Source of the DNA: Mycolicibacterium sp. YH-1
GTDB lineage: Bacteria; Actinomycetota; Actinomycetes; Mycobacteriales; Mycobacteriaceae
DNA: 64,000 bases
NCBI RefSeq assembly: GCF_022557175.1
Contig: NZ_CP092915.1
Coordinates: 3,224,001 to 3,288,000 of the forward strand
Direction: 5' to 3'
Within the stretch, counting starts at the first letter, position 1, and every line of letters starts with the position of its first letter. Below the pieces are notes generated by a model. It ran no database searches. It worked only from the letters and a program-made list of their open reading frames with translations, and was not told the DNA's origin. Of the stretch, positions 25,301 through 34,088 are shown in pieces. The translations under genes and the position numbers were made by a program.

Positions 25301-25864
25301 ATGTCTGACCACCAGAATCTGACCTACGAGGAATTCGGCCGGAAGTTCTTCGAGGTCGCCGTCTCCGAACAGCGGGTCGGTGACGCCATCGCCCAGATCG
25401 CCGGCGACGAGTTCGAGATCGGCCCGATCGCGCAGGGTCCCGGCAAGATCGCCAAGGTCACCGCGCGGGTCAAGATCCAGACCCCGGTGGTCACCAGGCA
25501 CGTCGGCGAACTGATCACCTTCTCGATCAAGATTCCGCTCGAGATCGACATGGTCGTGGACCTGCGCATCGACAAACCGCGGTTCATAGTCTTCGGCGAG
25601 ATCGCGCTGCGCGCCGAGGCACTCGCGGCCGAACCCCTGCTGATAGTCCTGGACGTCCACAAGCCGCGGCCCTCCGATATCGCGATCCATGTGACGTCCA
25701 AGACACTGCGCGCCGAGCTGGTGCGGATCATCGGCGGCATCGACGCCGAGATCAAGCGCTTCATCGCGGCACACGTGGCCGGTGAGATCGACAGCCCGGC
25801 ATCCAGCAAGGCCAAGGTCATCGATGTCGCGCAGCAACTCGACGAGACGTGGCAGGGCGTCTGA
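25301..25864 (+). CDS. Conserved hypothetical protein
   Basis: 187 residues, soluble. The N-terminal helix TYEEFGRKFFEVAVSEQRV is followed by a beta-rich centre (KVTARVKIQTPVV, LEIDMVVDLRIDKPRFIVFGE, LLIVLDVHKPRPSDIAIHV) and a C-terminal helix. The alternating hydrophobic pattern could form a lipid-binding barrel such as the SRPBCC or TULIP type, but this is only a guess from the pattern. ATG at 25301 has a GTAGGAA site at the right distance. It follows the NTF2-like gene by 59 bp on the same strand. Confidence 0.7.
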   Translation: MSDHQNLTYEEFGRKFFEVAVSEQRVGDAIAQIAGDEFEIGPIAQGPGKIAKVTARVKIQTPVVTRHVGELITFSIKIPLEIDMVVDLRIDKPRFIVFGEIALRAEALAAEPLLIVLDVHKPRPSDIAIHVTSKTLRAELVRIIGGIDAEIKRFIAAHVAGEIDSPASSKAKVIDVAQQLDETWQGV

Positions 25865-25880
25865 CCCGTAGGCTTTGCCG

Positions 25881-26255
25881 GTGCCTTTCAGAACCGCAAC
25901 CATCCGACGTGTGTCAGTGTTCGCCGCCGGCGTGTCGGCCGCGGCGCTGCTGACCGCTGTGCCGGCCCAGGCCGACCCCATTGACGACGCCTTCATCGAC
26001 GCGCTCGGCACCTCCGGGGTGGGGATGCCCAACCCGGCCGACGCCGTCGCGCTCGGTCAGTCGGTGTGCCCGATGCTGTCCGAACCCGGTCAGTCCGCCG
26101 CCGATGCCGCCGCCAAGGTCGCCGACACGGCGGGTATGTCGCTCGGTCCCGCGACGATGTTCACCGGCCTGGCCATCTCGGCGTTCTGCCCCGGTGTCAT
26201 GGCATCTCTCGGCAACGGCCAGAATCCGCTGCCGCTGGGACTACTCGGCTTCTAG
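25881..26255 (+). CDS. DUF732-type secreted protein
   Basis: 124 residues. The signal peptide (RRVSVFAAGVSAAALLTAVPAQA) ends in an A-x-A site before DPIDDAFIDALGTSGV, the opening of the DUF732 family, which is largely mycobacterial and exported. Two cysteines (SVCPMLSEPG and ISAFCPGVM) are the family's conserved pair. The GTG at 25881 is preferred to TTG 25875. The last 15 bp overlap the convergent GDSL hydrolase gene. The function of DUF732 proteins is not established. Confidence 0.85.
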   Translation: MPFRTATIRRVSVFAAGVSAAALLTAVPAQADPIDDAFIDALGTSGVGMPNPADAVALGQSVCPMLSEPGQSAADAAAKVADTAGMSLGPATMFTGLAISAFCPGVMASLGNGQNPLPLGLLGF

Positions 26256-27038
26256 CCGCAGCGAGACTGGTTCCAGTCTTGGGTGCTTGGGCTCGCGCCC
26301 GGCACCGCTGGATCGTCCACGCAGGTGGCGCCACACCCAGGGCATCAGCAGGTTCTGCGTCCAGAGCACCTGCGAGTACATCCGGGACCGGAACCCCGGC
26401 AGCTCGACGTGGGCCCGCTTGACCGTCCAGTCGTGGCTGCTGCCGGGCAGCTCGAGCGCCTCGGCCGCCGCCGCGGCGAACAGGGCGTGCCCCCTGGGCG
26501 ACCCGTGCACACGGTCGGGGCTCCAGGTCTCGGGGTCTGTCATCGACGGTGCGGCATAGAGATCGACCAGTCGGAACCCGTGGCGGTCGGCCGCGACGCG
26601 GATGACCTCGTTGACCTGTTGCACCCGCGACGCCAGCAGTCGCCCGACCGGCAGGATCTTGGCGAGGTCGGGAAACGTCGTCGTGACGATCGTCGCCCCG
26701 GATTCGGCGAGCAGGTCGTGCAGCAGGTCGAGATCCTCCAGTGCCCGGTCGATGCTCCGCGCCGGCCGGGTGACGTCGTTCATGCCGACGCAGATGGTGA
26801 TGAGGTCGGGACGCATCTGCAGCGCTCTGGGCAGCTGGTGATCGATGACATCGCGAATCTGTTTGCCGCGCACCGCGAGATTGGCGTATCGCACACCGGG
26901 GGTGTGCTCGTTGAGCAGCATGGCAAGCCGGTCGGCGAAACCGAGCAGGCCCGTTGAGTCGTCGCCATCCCACAGACCCTCGGTCTGGCTGTCGCCGAGT
27001 GCGACGTAGCGGGTGTAGCCCCCGGTTGTGTCAGCCAC
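26241..27038 (-). CDS. SGNH/GDSL-family hydrolase
   Basis: 265 residues. The GDSL nucleophile block is YVALGDSQTEGLWDGD at the N-terminus, block III is ITICVGMNDVTRP, and block V is DRVHGSPRGHALFAAA near the C-terminus, so Ser, Gly, Asn and His of the SGNH set are all present. Such enzymes are esterases or lipases of broad substrate range; with no signal peptide this one should be cytoplasmic. The GTG at 27038 begins just before the first strand; the longer frame would overlap map. Confidence 0.88.
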   Translation of the reverse strand: MADTTGGYTRYVALGDSQTEGLWDGDDSTGLLGFADRLAMLLNEHTPGVRYANLAVRGKQIRDVIDHQLPRALQMRPDLITICVGMNDVTRPARSIDRALEDLDLLHDLLAESGATIVTTTFPDLAKILPVGRLLASRVQQVNEVIRVAADRHGFRLVDLYAAPSMTDPETWSPDRVHGSPRGHALFAAAAAEALELPGSSHDWTVKRAHVELPGFRSRMYSQVLWTQNLLMPWVWRHLRGRSSGAGREPKHPRLEPVSLRLEAE

Positions 27039-27063
27039 GATCGAAACTGTAGTGGCGCGGCCG

Positions 27064-27852
27064 TCAGCTCGCCGCGTGCGCGCCACTTGGCGAAGTGAGT
27101 ATGCGAGGGCCGGTTTCGGTGATGGCGATGGTGTGCTCGGAGTGCGCGGTGTTCGAGCCGTCGGCCGAGCGCAGGGTCCAGCCGTCCGCATCCATGACCA
27201 GCCGATCACTGCCCCGTGCCCACCACGGTTCAAGCGCGAACGTCATACCCGACCGCAACAGCAGCCCCCGCCCGGGTCTTCCGCGATTGGGGATGTGGGG
27301 ATCCTCGTGCATGGTGTGCCCCAGGCCATGACCGCCGAACTCGGCGTTGACGCGATATCCGGCCGCGGTGGCGACCGCGCCGATTGCGGCGGAGATGTCA
27401 CCGAGGCGGCCGCCGGGGACCGCCGCGGCGATCCCCGCGTCAAGGGCTCTCTGCGTCGAGGAGATCAGGGCTGCGTCGGCCGCGTCGGTTTCGTCACCGA
27501 CCGTGACCGTGACCGCGGCATCGGCCACCCAGCCGTCGATCGACACCGCAAGGTCGAGGCTCAGCACATCGCCGTCGCGCAGCACGTAGTCGCGTGGCAT
27601 GCCGTGCAGCACAGCATCGTTGACCGACAGGCAGATGACGTTCCGGAACGGACCGCGACCGAATGACGGCGCGTAGTCCCAGTAGCACGACTCCGCGCCG
27701 CGAGCAGTGATCAGCGCGCGGGCCCGGTGCTCGAGCTGCATCAGGTTCACTCCCGGCTCCGCCTCGATCGACAGCGTGGCCAGGGTGTCCGCGACGAACG
27801 CGCCAGTGGCCGCCATCTTGTTGATCTCGTCGGCGGTCTTGAGTTCAATCAC
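27064..27852 (-). CDS. map: Type I methionine aminopeptidase
   Basis: 262-residue M24-family metallopeptidase that removes N-terminal Met from new proteins. Metal ligands and active-site parts are visible in order: NDAVLHGMP (His), LSLDLAVSIDGWVADAAVTV (first Asp, second Asp), GGHGLGHTMHEDPHIPN (His), TFALEPWW (Glu) and NTAHSEHTIAIT (Glu). The length fits type I enzymes. It starts at GTG 27852, directly followed upstream by two palindromic operators and a divergent XRE regulator, so its expression is probably controlled; it may be a paralogue besides the housekeeping map. Confidence 0.92.
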   Translation of the reverse strand: MIELKTADEINKMAATGAFVADTLATLSIEAEPGVNLMQLEHRARALITARGAESCYWDYAPSFGRGPFRNVICLSVNDAVLHGMPRDYVLRDGDVLSLDLAVSIDGWVADAAVTVTVGDETDAADAALISSTQRALDAGIAAAVPGGRLGDISAAIGAVATAAGYRVNAEFGGHGLGHTMHEDPHIPNRGRPGRGLLLRSGMTFALEPWWARGSDRLVMDADGWTLRSADGSNTAHSEHTIAITETGPRILTSPSGAHAAS

Positions 27853-27870
27853 ACATGCTCTCCGTTCAGG

Positions 27871-27890
27871 GTCGGTATTTTTATACCGAC
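27871..27890. promoter_or_regulatory. Palindromic operator 1, map/XRE gap
   Basis: GTCGGTAT, TTTT, ATACCGAC: perfect 8-bp arms around four T. It lies 19 bp upstream of the map start. The inner 16 bp CGGTAT-4-ATACCG pattern is shared with the second site. Confidence 0.8.
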
Positions 27891-27907
27891 ACGACGGTAG
27901 CAGAGAT

Positions 27908-27923
27908 CGGTATTTGAATACCG
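27908..27923. promoter_or_regulatory. Palindromic operator 2, map/XRE gap
   Basis: CGGTATTTGAATACCG, perfect 7-bp arms with a TG centre, 35 bp centre to centre from the first site. It ends 3 bp before the first possible start codon of the XRE regulator, so binding here would block that gene. Confidence 0.8.
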
Positions 27924-27926
27924 GCT

Positions 27927-28205
27927 ATGCTGACCGGCATGGTGCGTGTGCCTCTGAGCCCCGAGCAGGTGAAGGCCGGGCAACGTCTCGGCGCGCTGAT
28001 CCGGACAGCCCGAGCCGGTCGCGACCCCGAGGTGATCGCCCGTCACGCCGGTATCTCGCCTGAGACGCTGCGCAAGATCGAGGTCGGCCGAATGCCCAGC
28101 CCGAGCTTCGGCACGGTGATCGGACTCTGCAACGCGCTCGGCATGCCCCTGCAGGATGCCGTCGACGCCTGGCGGGGGACAGACGTCCAGCGGATGGCCA
28201 TCTAG
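27927..28205 (+). CDS. XRE-type helix-turn-helix regulator
   Basis: 92 residues at most, consisting almost only of a Cro/C1-type HTH: GQRLGALIRTARAGRDPEVIARHAGISPETLRKIEVGRMPSP, then a short dimer helix (FGTVIGLCNALGMPLQDAVDAW). ATG 27939 (VRVPLSPEQV after the Met) may be the true start, giving 88 residues. It is divergent from map, and two palindromes between the genes suggest autoregulation plus control of map. No sensor domain is present, so any signal must act through a partner or through protein level. Confidence 0.88.
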   Translation: MLTGMVRVPLSPEQVKAGQRLGALIRTARAGRDPEVIARHAGISPETLRKIEVGRMPSPSFGTVIGLCNALGMPLQDAVDAWRGTDVQRMAI

Positions 28206-28221
28206 AACCTAGGGTTACCGG

Positions 28222-28689
28222 GTGCCGAAACTGAGCGCGGGTGTGCTGCTGTACCGCATCGCCGATGACGGCGTCGAGGTGCTGCTGGCACACCCCGGTG
28301 GCCCGTTCTGGGCGCGCAAGGACGACGGGGCGTGGTCGATCCCGAAGGGGGAGTACGCCGAGCCGGAGGATCCTTGGGTGGCCGCCCAGCGCGAGTTCCG
28401 CGAGGAGATCGGCTTGGACGTGCCCGATGGTCCACGCGTCGAGTTCGCACCGGTCAAGCAGCCCGGCGGCAAGATCGTCACGGCATTCGCGGTCCACGGC
28501 GACCTCGATGTCACCGACACGGTGAGCAACACCTTCGAACTGGAGTGGCCGAGGGGTTCCGGTCGGATCAGGGAGTATCCCGAGATCGACCGGGTGGCAT
28601 GGCTATCCGTGGCGCAGGCCCGGTCGAAGCTGCTGAAGGGTCAGCAGCCGCTACTGGACCGACTGGTGGAGCTTGTCGCAGGCGGCTGA
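28222..28689 (+). CDS. Nudix hydrolase
   Basis: 155 residues. The Nudix box G-x5-E-x7-R-E-x-x-E-E-x-G is complete in GEYAEPEDPWVAAQ followed by REFREEIGL, with the catalytic glutamates. The N-terminus SAGVLLYRIADDGVEVLLAHPGG and the Trp-rich WARKDDGAWSIPKGEY match the subgroup close to diadenosine polyphosphate or NTP pyrophosphohydrolases. GTG at 28222 lies 16 bp after the XRE stop. The 3' end overlaps the convergent SnoaL-like gene by 122 bp. Confidence 0.9.
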   Translation: MPKLSAGVLLYRIADDGVEVLLAHPGGPFWARKDDGAWSIPKGEYAEPEDPWVAAQREFREEIGLDVPDGPRVEFAPVKQPGGKIVTAFAVHGDLDVTDTVSNTFELEWPRGSGRIREYPEIDRVAWLSVAQARSKLLKGQQPLLDRLVELVAGG

Positions 28690-29131
28690 TCTGCCTGACC
28701 TCGATGGCGTTGATGGTCAACGCGCGGCCGTGGATGCGCCATCCGGTCTTCGTCCGGAGATACTCGTCGTCGTATCGCAGGTGCCAGACGACGTCCTGCG
28801 CGTCGCCGCCCTCGCCGCGTGTCCAGTGATGCGCGATGCAGGTGATGCGTCCGAGTGCATACCCGGGCTCGGGACCCGCCGCGTAGACCTCGCCGACGAT
28901 CGCGTGCTCGGTGCGCTCGACACCTGCCAGTGCCGTCATGGCACCGCGGATCGCGGCTCGGCCGCGGTGGGAGTGCACGGACTCCAGCGACCGGGGTGGG
29001 TCGGGCAGGCGGAGTTCCGCTGTCTCGCTGAATAACTCGGCGACGTCGCCGAACCGTCGGTCATCGACCGCGGCGGCGTAGAGGTGGACCAGATCGGCAA
29101 GGGCCAGACGGTCGGCGATGGCCAGGGTCAC
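28568..29131 (-). CDS. SnoaL-like (NTF2 fold) protein
   Basis: 187 residues. ADRLALADLVHLYAAAVDDRRF and FSETAELRLPDPP open a SnoaL_4-type domain, closed by VWHLRYDDEYLRTKTGWRIHGRAL near residue 135. The last ~45 residues are low-complexity Pro/Ala and lie antisense to the Nudix gene, so the real protein may function without them. GTG 29131 overlaps the stop of the LLM gene by 4 bp (GTGA), which supports this start and an operon with it. Possible roles are isomerase, dehydratase or dioxygenase small-subunit-like; nothing specific is visible. Confidence 0.75.
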   Translation of the reverse strand: MTLAIADRLALADLVHLYAAAVDDRRFGDVAELFSETAELRLPDPPRSLESVHSHRGRAAIRGAMTALAGVERTEHAIVGEVYAAGPEPGYALGRITCIAHHWTRGEGGDAQDVVWHLRYDDEYLRTKTGWRIHGRALTINAIEVRQISRLRQAPPVGPVAAADPSAASTGPAPRIAMPPGRSRDTP

Positions 29132-30015
29132 GATGTCAACGCCAGTCGCTGAGCGCAGGCCGACACGACGTCCCTCGCCTCGTCGAGGTCGGCCGTCGGT
29201 GGCATCGCCAGCACTACGCGGTCCGCGCCGGAGGCCGCGAGCCTGCCGGCCCGGTCGCTGTCGATCTTGGTGACCAGATGTCCCAGCGAGAGCTCCAACG
29301 CATCGGGGTCGCGCTGCGCACGCTGGGCCTCCTCGCGCATCAACGCGACGAGTTCGGTCAGCGCGTCGCCACTGACACCGAGCGGCTGGAATCCGTCGCC
29401 ACGCCGACCCGCCCGGCGCGCGGCCGCCCTGCTGTGCCCGCCAATGTGGATGGGAAGGCGGCCGGTGGGCTTGGGATGGCATGTTGCGTAATCGAATTCG
29501 AAGAACTCGCCGTGGTGGCTGACACCCTCGGGCTGGTCGGCCCACAACAGCCGCATCACATCGATCTGTTCGTCTGCGCGCCGCCCGCGCTCGTCGAACG
29601 GGGCACCGCACGCCTCGACTTCCTCACGCAACCAACCCATGCCCACGCCAAGGCGCAGCCGCCCGCCCGACAGCGCGTCGATGGTGGCGACCCTCTTGGC
29701 CAGCACCACGGGATGGTGGTTGGGCAGCACCAGCACGCCGGTCGCCAGGCCGAGTCGAGTGGTCTGCCCTGCCAGGAAGGCCAGCAGGTCAAGGGGATCG
29801 GGGACGGGGCAGTCGGCCGGGATCTCCACGCGTCCCGACTGGTCGTACGGATACACACTCGAGTACTGCGTCATGAGCACGGTGTGCTCGACGACGACGA
29901 TCGACTCGAAGCCGCAATCCTCGACGTGCCGGGCGAATTCGGTCATCCACACCGGGTCGGCGGTGACGCCCGCGACGACGGGGGCGACGACGGCGAACTT
30001 CGGCAGGCCGGTCAT
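29128..30015 (-). CDS. LLM-class F420-dependent oxidoreductase
   Basis: 295-residue luciferase-like TIM barrel. Typical features are the [18 protein letters not shown] strand-loop, [29 protein letters not shown] (F420/FMN site region) and [16 protein letters not shown], then [16 protein letters not shown]. The mycobacterial family of this type uses F420 to oxidise or reduce diverse small molecules. The ATG at 30015 overlaps the stop of the kinase gene (ATGA), and the next gene overlaps its stop, so the three are translationally coupled. Confidence 0.88.
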   Translation of the reverse strand: MTGLPKFAVVAPVVAGVTADPVWMTEFARHVEDCGFESIVVVEHTVLMTQYSSVYPYDQSGRVEIPADCPVPDPLDLLAFLAGQTTRLGLATGVLVLPNHHPVVLAKRVATIDALSGGRLRLGVGMGWLREEVEACGAPFDERGRRADEQIDVMRLLWADQPEGVSHHGEFFEFDYATCHPKPTGRLPIHIGGHSRAAARRAGRRGDGFQPLGVSGDALTELVALMREEAQRAQRDPDALELSLGHLVTKIDSDRAGRLAASGADRVVLAMPPTADLDEARDVVSACAQRLALTS

Positions 30016-31478
30016 GGCAGCTCGTTGCTGCGGCGGATGTCCTCGCGGCACTCGCGGCGGGTCTGGCCCGTCTGCTGCATGCACACCCGCACGGGCGACT
30101 CCTGGCCGAACGGCAGCGGTTCCTCGGTCGGGTCGACCGTCACCGTCGGGCTCGGCACGTCACCGGGGGTCAGCGACCAGATCGTCGCCGCGGTGCCCTG
30201 CAGCGTCGAACAGTAGGCGGTGCTGCCGTCGGCAGTGGTGGCCGTGCTGCCCTCGGGAGAGCAGTCGGCACCGATGACCGCCGCTGCCGGTGCGGTGGTC
30301 GTTGTGGTCGTGGTTGCCGGGTCGGTCGACGTCGTCGTGGTCGTGGTCGGGGGTGGCGGAGGCGGCAGCGGGCTCGGTGGAGGCATGGTCGACGGCGTGG
30401 TGGCGGTAGTGCTGGCCCTCGCGTCGGTCGTGTTGGCATTCGTTGCCTGCGTTGAGCGCTCGTCATCGGCCCGGGTGAACTCGAACGCCGCCACGGCGAT
30501 CGCGACGATCAGCAGCACCGCCAGGACCGCCGGGATGACGACGCCGGCCCGTACCGGTGAGCGCCGGGCGGGTGCGGCAATCGGTGACAACTGAGTGGCC
30601 TCGGTGTCGACGCCGGGACTGACACCGGGATCGACATCGCCGCCGAGCCGGTGAGCCAGGGCGCGGGCGAAGTCGCCGCACCGTTCGAAGCGCTCGTTGG
30701 GGATCTTGGCCAGCGCCTTGGACAGCACCGGATCCAGCGCGGACAGTTCCGGACGTCGATCCCGCAGCGCAGGCGGGGCCGCGCCGAGATGCTGGCTGAT
30801 CACCACGGCGGGGTTGGAGTGGGAGAACGGCGGCGAACCGGAGAGCAGGTGGAATGCCGTGGCCGCCAACGCATACTGGTCGGCCCGGCCGTCGAGCTCA
30901 TCGCCCATCAGCTGCTCGGGGGCCGCGTAGGACACCGTGCCGACCGTCATGTTCGTGGCGGTCAGCCCACTCGGGTCATCGGCCCATCGGGCGATCCCGA
31001 AGTCCGCCAGCAGAATTCGTCGCTCCCGCGAATCCGGGTTGGCCAACAGGATGTTGGCGGGCTTGACGTCGCGGTGCAACAGGTTGCGCTCGTGGGCGTA
31101 GTCGAGCGCATCGGCGACCGCGGTGATGATCTCGGCGACCTCGCGCGGTGGCAGCCCGGTGGGGAAGCGCTCGCGCAGCCGCTCACCGGCGTCCGTGCCG
31201 TCGACGTAGTCCATTGAGATCCAGAGCTGGCCACCAAAATCGCCGCGGTCGTGCACGCCCACGATGTGGGGATGCCACAGGGCGGCGGCGATATCGGCCT
31301 CGCGGTGAAACCGATCTCGGTACTCGCTGTCGGCAGACACCTCGGCGCGCAGCACCTTCAGGGCGTCCTGGCGCGGCAGCCGTGGATGCCGAGCCAGGTA
31401 GACCTCGCCCATACCGCCGGATCCGAGCCGCCTGATGATGGTGTAGCCAGCGAACGTCGTCCCATCGGGCAGCGGCAT
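30012..31478 (-). CDS. Transmembrane Ser/Thr protein kinase (Pkn type)
   Basis: 488 residues. Residues 1-275 form a Hanks-type kinase: [13 protein letters not shown] glycine loop, DALKVLRAE with the ATP-site Lys, [11 protein letters not shown] catalytic loop, DFGIARW magnesium loop, activation segment [19 protein letters not shown] membrane helix follows (about 313-337, [22 protein letters not shown]), then an extracellular linker rich in Thr and Pro and a small C-terminal domain with four cysteines. This is the plan of mycobacterial receptor kinases. All catalytic residues are present. It heads a run of overlapping genes including the LLM oxidoreductase, an unusual partner for a kinase. Confidence 0.92.
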   Translation of the reverse strand: MPLPDGTTFAGYTIIRRLGSGGMGEVYLARHPRLPRQDALKVLRAEVSADSEYRDRFHREADIAAALWHPHIVGVHDRGDFGGQLWISMDYVDGTDAGERLRERFPTGLPPREVAEIITAVADALDYAHERNLLHRDVKPANILLANPDSRERRILLADFGIARWADDPSGLTATNMTVGTVSYAAPEQLMGDELDGRADQYALAATAFHLLSGSPPFSHSNPAVVISQHLGAAPPALRDRRPELSALDPVLSKALAKIPNERFERCGDFARALAHRLGGDVDPGVSPGVDTEATQLSPIAAPARRSPVRAGVVIPAVLAVLLIVAIAVAAFEFTRADDERSTQATNANTTDARASTTATTPSTMPPPSPLPPPPPPTTTTTTSTDPATTTTTTTAPAAAVIGADCSPEGSTATTADGSTAYCSTLQGTAATIWSLTPGDVPSPTVTVDPTEEPLPFGQESPVRVCMQQTGQTRRECREDIRRSNELP

Positions 31479-31506
31479 GCGCGAAATAGTAGCCGGACCG
31501 GGCGCG

Positions 31507-32610
31507 TCAGAGGTCCAGGACCAGGCCGTCGTCATCCGAGGCGCGGGACACGCAGACCAACATCATCCCGGCCTCGCGCTCCGGTTCGGTGAGCAGCGTG
31601 TCGCGGTGGTCGACAGCGCCGGCCAGCACGCGGGTGCGACACGTACCGCAGAAGCCCTGCTGGCAGGAGTACGGCGCGTGCACACCCGATCGCACCAACG
31701 CCGCCAGCACGCTCTCCTCGGCGCCCACCCGGACCGTTGAACCGGTGGACGCGACGGACACCGTCATCTCGCGGCCATCGACCACCGGCGGCGCGGCGAA
31801 CCGTTCGAAGTGCAGCTCGACGTCGTCGCGCCCGATCAGGTGCGTGCGCACGCTGGTGAGCATCGGGGCGGGCCCGCACGCATAGACCGTCGTGCCGTCC
31901 GGGCAGTCGCCGAGCAGGTCGTCGGCCGTGGGCACACCGGACTCATCGTCGGTGCGGATCAGGATGCGATCACCGAAGCGGGCGACGTCATCGAGGAACG
32001 GCAGGCTGTCGGCGCTGCGTCCGACGTAGATCATCGACCAGTCCACACCGAGCCGCTGTGCGGCGGCCAGCATCGGCAGGATCGGCGTGATGCCGATACC
32101 GCCTGCGATGAACCGGACGCGCTGGGTGGGCGAACCGTAGCCGGGCACCGTGAGCGGGAACGCGTTGCGCGGACCACTTGTCGTGATCGTCGACCCGATC
32201 GCAAGGTCGTCGTGAATCTCGACGGAGCCGCCGCCACCGCCGGGGATGCGCCGAACCGCGATCCGATAGGCGTGTGTGTCGTCGGGGTCGCCGCACAGCG
32301 AGTACTGGCGCAGCCTGCCGCTCGGCAGGTGCACGTCGATATGCGAGCCCGGATGCCAACGGGGCAGCGGACCACCGTCGGCTGCGGTCAACCGCAGTGC
32401 GATGACGTCCTGATCGTGGGCCACGACGGTGCGATCCGACACCGTCAGTGCGATGCGGCGGTCGACCTCAACCGGCGGCGCCACCCTGCGCGTCACACCT
32501 GACAACGCGAACAGACCGGTCACGGCGGCATCGGCGAGACCCACCGACCACGCCGGGCGGCTCCGGCCGGGCATCGGCGGCAGTTCCCGTAGCCGCGAGA
32601 CGAGCCGCAT
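31507..32610 (-). CDS. Flavin reductase with C-terminal 2Fe-2S ferredoxin domain
   Basis: 367 residues. A ferredoxin-NADP reductase-type part (residues ~50-270) has the flavin motif RQYSLCGDP, nucleotide segments [16 protein letters not shown] and [10 protein letters not shown]; a plant-type ferredoxin domain ends the protein with C-x4-C-x2-C ([11 protein letters not shown]) and a fourth Cys in LVCVSRA. This phthalate-dioxygenase-reductase layout delivers electrons from NAD(P)H to an oxygenase or desaturase. The ATG shares one base with the stop of the metal-dependent hydrolase gene, suggesting joint expression. Confidence 0.9.
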   Translation of the reverse strand: MRLVSRLRELPPMPGRSRPAWSVGLADAAVTGLFALSGVTRRVAPPVEVDRRIALTVSDRTVVAHDQDVIALRLTAADGGPLPRWHPGSHIDVHLPSGRLRQYSLCGDPDDTHAYRIAVRRIPGGGGGSVEIHDDLAIGSTITTSGPRNAFPLTVPGYGSPTQRVRFIAGGIGITPILPMLAAAQRLGVDWSMIYVGRSADSLPFLDDVARFGDRILIRTDDESGVPTADDLLGDCPDGTTVYACGPAPMLTSVRTHLIGRDDVELHFERFAAPPVVDGREMTVSVASTGSTVRVGAEESVLAALVRSGVHAPYSCQQGFCGTCRTRVLAGAVDHRDTLLTEPEREAGMMLVCVSRASDDDGLVLDL

Positions 32611-33509
32611 CAGAGATGCGCGGCCCGCGCCGCAGGCGAACTCGCCAGATACGCCACGGCCTGCGCCGTGGATCCCATCTCCTCGGGCGTGAAGCCGGGT
32701 CGGAAGTACACAAAGGTGTTGGAGCCGAACAGCTGTCGGTACTTGGGCAGCAGTCCGAGCTTGGAGTCGCGCATGCGCAACCGCTGCATCCGCCACCAGC
32801 CGATGTCATTGCTCGGGGTGCTCTTGATCAGATACCAGGTGCCGCGCTGGAAGAACATGAACATCATCGCCACGGCCATCGTCATCGCCCGGATGCGCTC
32901 GAAGTAGCTGTCATGGAAGTACGCCGCGACGTCGTGCGCCACCATCCGGTGTTCGACCTCCTCGCTGCCGTGCCACCGGAACAGGTCGACGACGGTGGGG
33001 TCGGCCCCGTGGTCGTCCCAGGTGCAGTTGAGGGAGAAGTCGCCGAGGACCGCCGTGTAGTGCTCGATGGCGGCGATCAACCACAACCGGTCGCACAGGT
33101 TGTTCATCCGACGCTTGGGATCGTCCGTCTCGATGGGCGCCAGCATCTTCTCGAACACGTACTCGACCAGTTCCAGCATCGAGGTCACATCGACGCCGTT
33201 GGCGACCATGTACTCGTGCAGCACCTTGTCGTGGGTGTCGGCGTGCGTGGCCTCTTGCCCGATGAAGCCGCGGATGTCCTCCGCGAGCTTCGGGTCCTTC
33301 ACCAGTGGCAGCGCCTCGTTGTAGGTGGTGACGAACCAGCGCTCGGCGGCGGGCAGCACGATGTTGAGCAGGCTGACCATATTGGAGGCGACGGGGTGAT
33401 TCGGGATCCAGTCCAACGCCGCGTCGGCCACGTCGAAGTGGACCTTACGGGCCTGGATCTGCACCGGACCAGGGTCGACCTCGGTGTCGAACCGCTGTGG
33501 ACGCAACAT
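32610..33509 (-). CDS. PF10118-type metal-dependent hydrolase-like protein
   Basis: 299 residues. Histidine and glutamate residues are arranged as in the predicted metal-dependent hydrolase/ferritin-like family: GQEATHADTHDKVLHEY, IAAIEHYTAVLGD and WHGSEEVEHRMVAHDVAAY, i.e. E-x2-H repeats that could build a di-iron site, so oxygenase chemistry with the ferredoxin reductase next door is possible. ATG 33509 has GAGGAGG seven bases upstream and is preferred to 33524. The pairing of this family with a reductase is common in mycobacteria. The reaction is not known to me. Confidence 0.8.
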   Translation of the reverse strand: MLRPQRFDTEVDPGPVQIQARKVHFDVADAALDWIPNHPVASNMVSLLNIVLPAAERWFVTTYNEALPLVKDPKLAEDIRGFIGQEATHADTHDKVLHEYMVANGVDVTSMLELVEYVFEKMLAPIETDDPKRRMNNLCDRLWLIAAIEHYTAVLGDFSLNCTWDDHGADPTVVDLFRWHGSEEVEHRMVAHDVAAYFHDSYFERIRAMTMAVAMMFMFFQRGTWYLIKSTPSNDIGWWRMQRLRMRDSKLGLLPKYRQLFGSNTFVYFRPGFTPEEMGSTAQAVAYLASSPAARAAHL

Positions 33510-33565
33510 GACGTGCCTCCTCATCAGGAAATGTGATGGGGGCCAGTCTACGGGTTAGGTGGGAA

Positions 33566-33586
33566 CGCGGGTAGCGGGTACCCGCG
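33566..33586 (-). terminator. Possible terminator hairpin without T tract
   Basis: A perfect 8-bp stem, CGCGGGTA and TACCCGCG, around a 5-base loop, placed 18 bp after the stop of the minus-strand gene at 33604-34023. There is no T run after it, as is frequent for mycobacterial terminators, so the role is inferred. Confidence 0.4.
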
Positions 33587-33603
33587 GTCCAGGGTGTCGA
33601 ACG

Positions 33604-34023
33604 CTACGCGCCGGGGATGGGCATCCCGGGCTGCGGTCCGACCGGCGTGGCGGTGACGGTGGTGACACCGTTGCCGCCGACATTGGGCCCGCCGGTTCCG
33701 CCGCCGCCACCTGCCGGGGCGTTGCTCTGGGCTCCGAGCACGGCTGCCTCGGTGCAGTCCAGGTTCAGGAGCATCCGGCCGCCGCTGGTGATCTTCTGCT
33801 GAGCGACGATGCACTCGGCCTGCGGGTAGTCGCTGCCGACCGCCCCGCCGAAGAATGCCTTGACGCCCTGGCTCTTGAGAATGGACAACGCACGGCCATA
33901 GGGCTCACCGACGACGTTGAGGGCGGCCGCGCTTCCCGGGCTGGAGTCGGCGACGCCGGGTGCGAGCAGGGCCACCGTAGCTGCGGCGATGGCGCCGGCT
34001 CCAAGAACGGCAAGCTTCTTCAC
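33604..34023 (-). CDS. Small secreted protein
   Basis: 139 residues with a signal peptide (KKLAVLGAGAIAAATVALLA, then ADSSPG). The mature part has VVGEPYGRALSILKSQGVKAFFGG, a PASTA-like strand-helix pattern common in mycobacterial exported proteins, two cysteines (AECIVAQQ, NLDCTEAA) and a glycine-rich tail ending in GPQPGMPIPGA. It has no recognised catalytic motif. It stands alone: malQ downstream of it starts on the same strand but 2 kb upstream, and a hairpin follows its stop. Confidence 0.75.
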   Translation of the reverse strand: MKKLAVLGAGAIAAATVALLAPGVADSSPGSAAALNVVGEPYGRALSILKSQGVKAFFGGAVGSDYPQAECIVAQQKITSGGRMLLNLDCTEAAVLGAQSNAPAGGGGGTGGPNVGGNGVTTVTATPVGPQPGMPIPGA

Positions 34024-34088
34024 GTGACCTCCGGATGTCGCGGTGCGGTTGCGAACATATCGCAGTTAACTCCCGTGAGGAACTTCGG

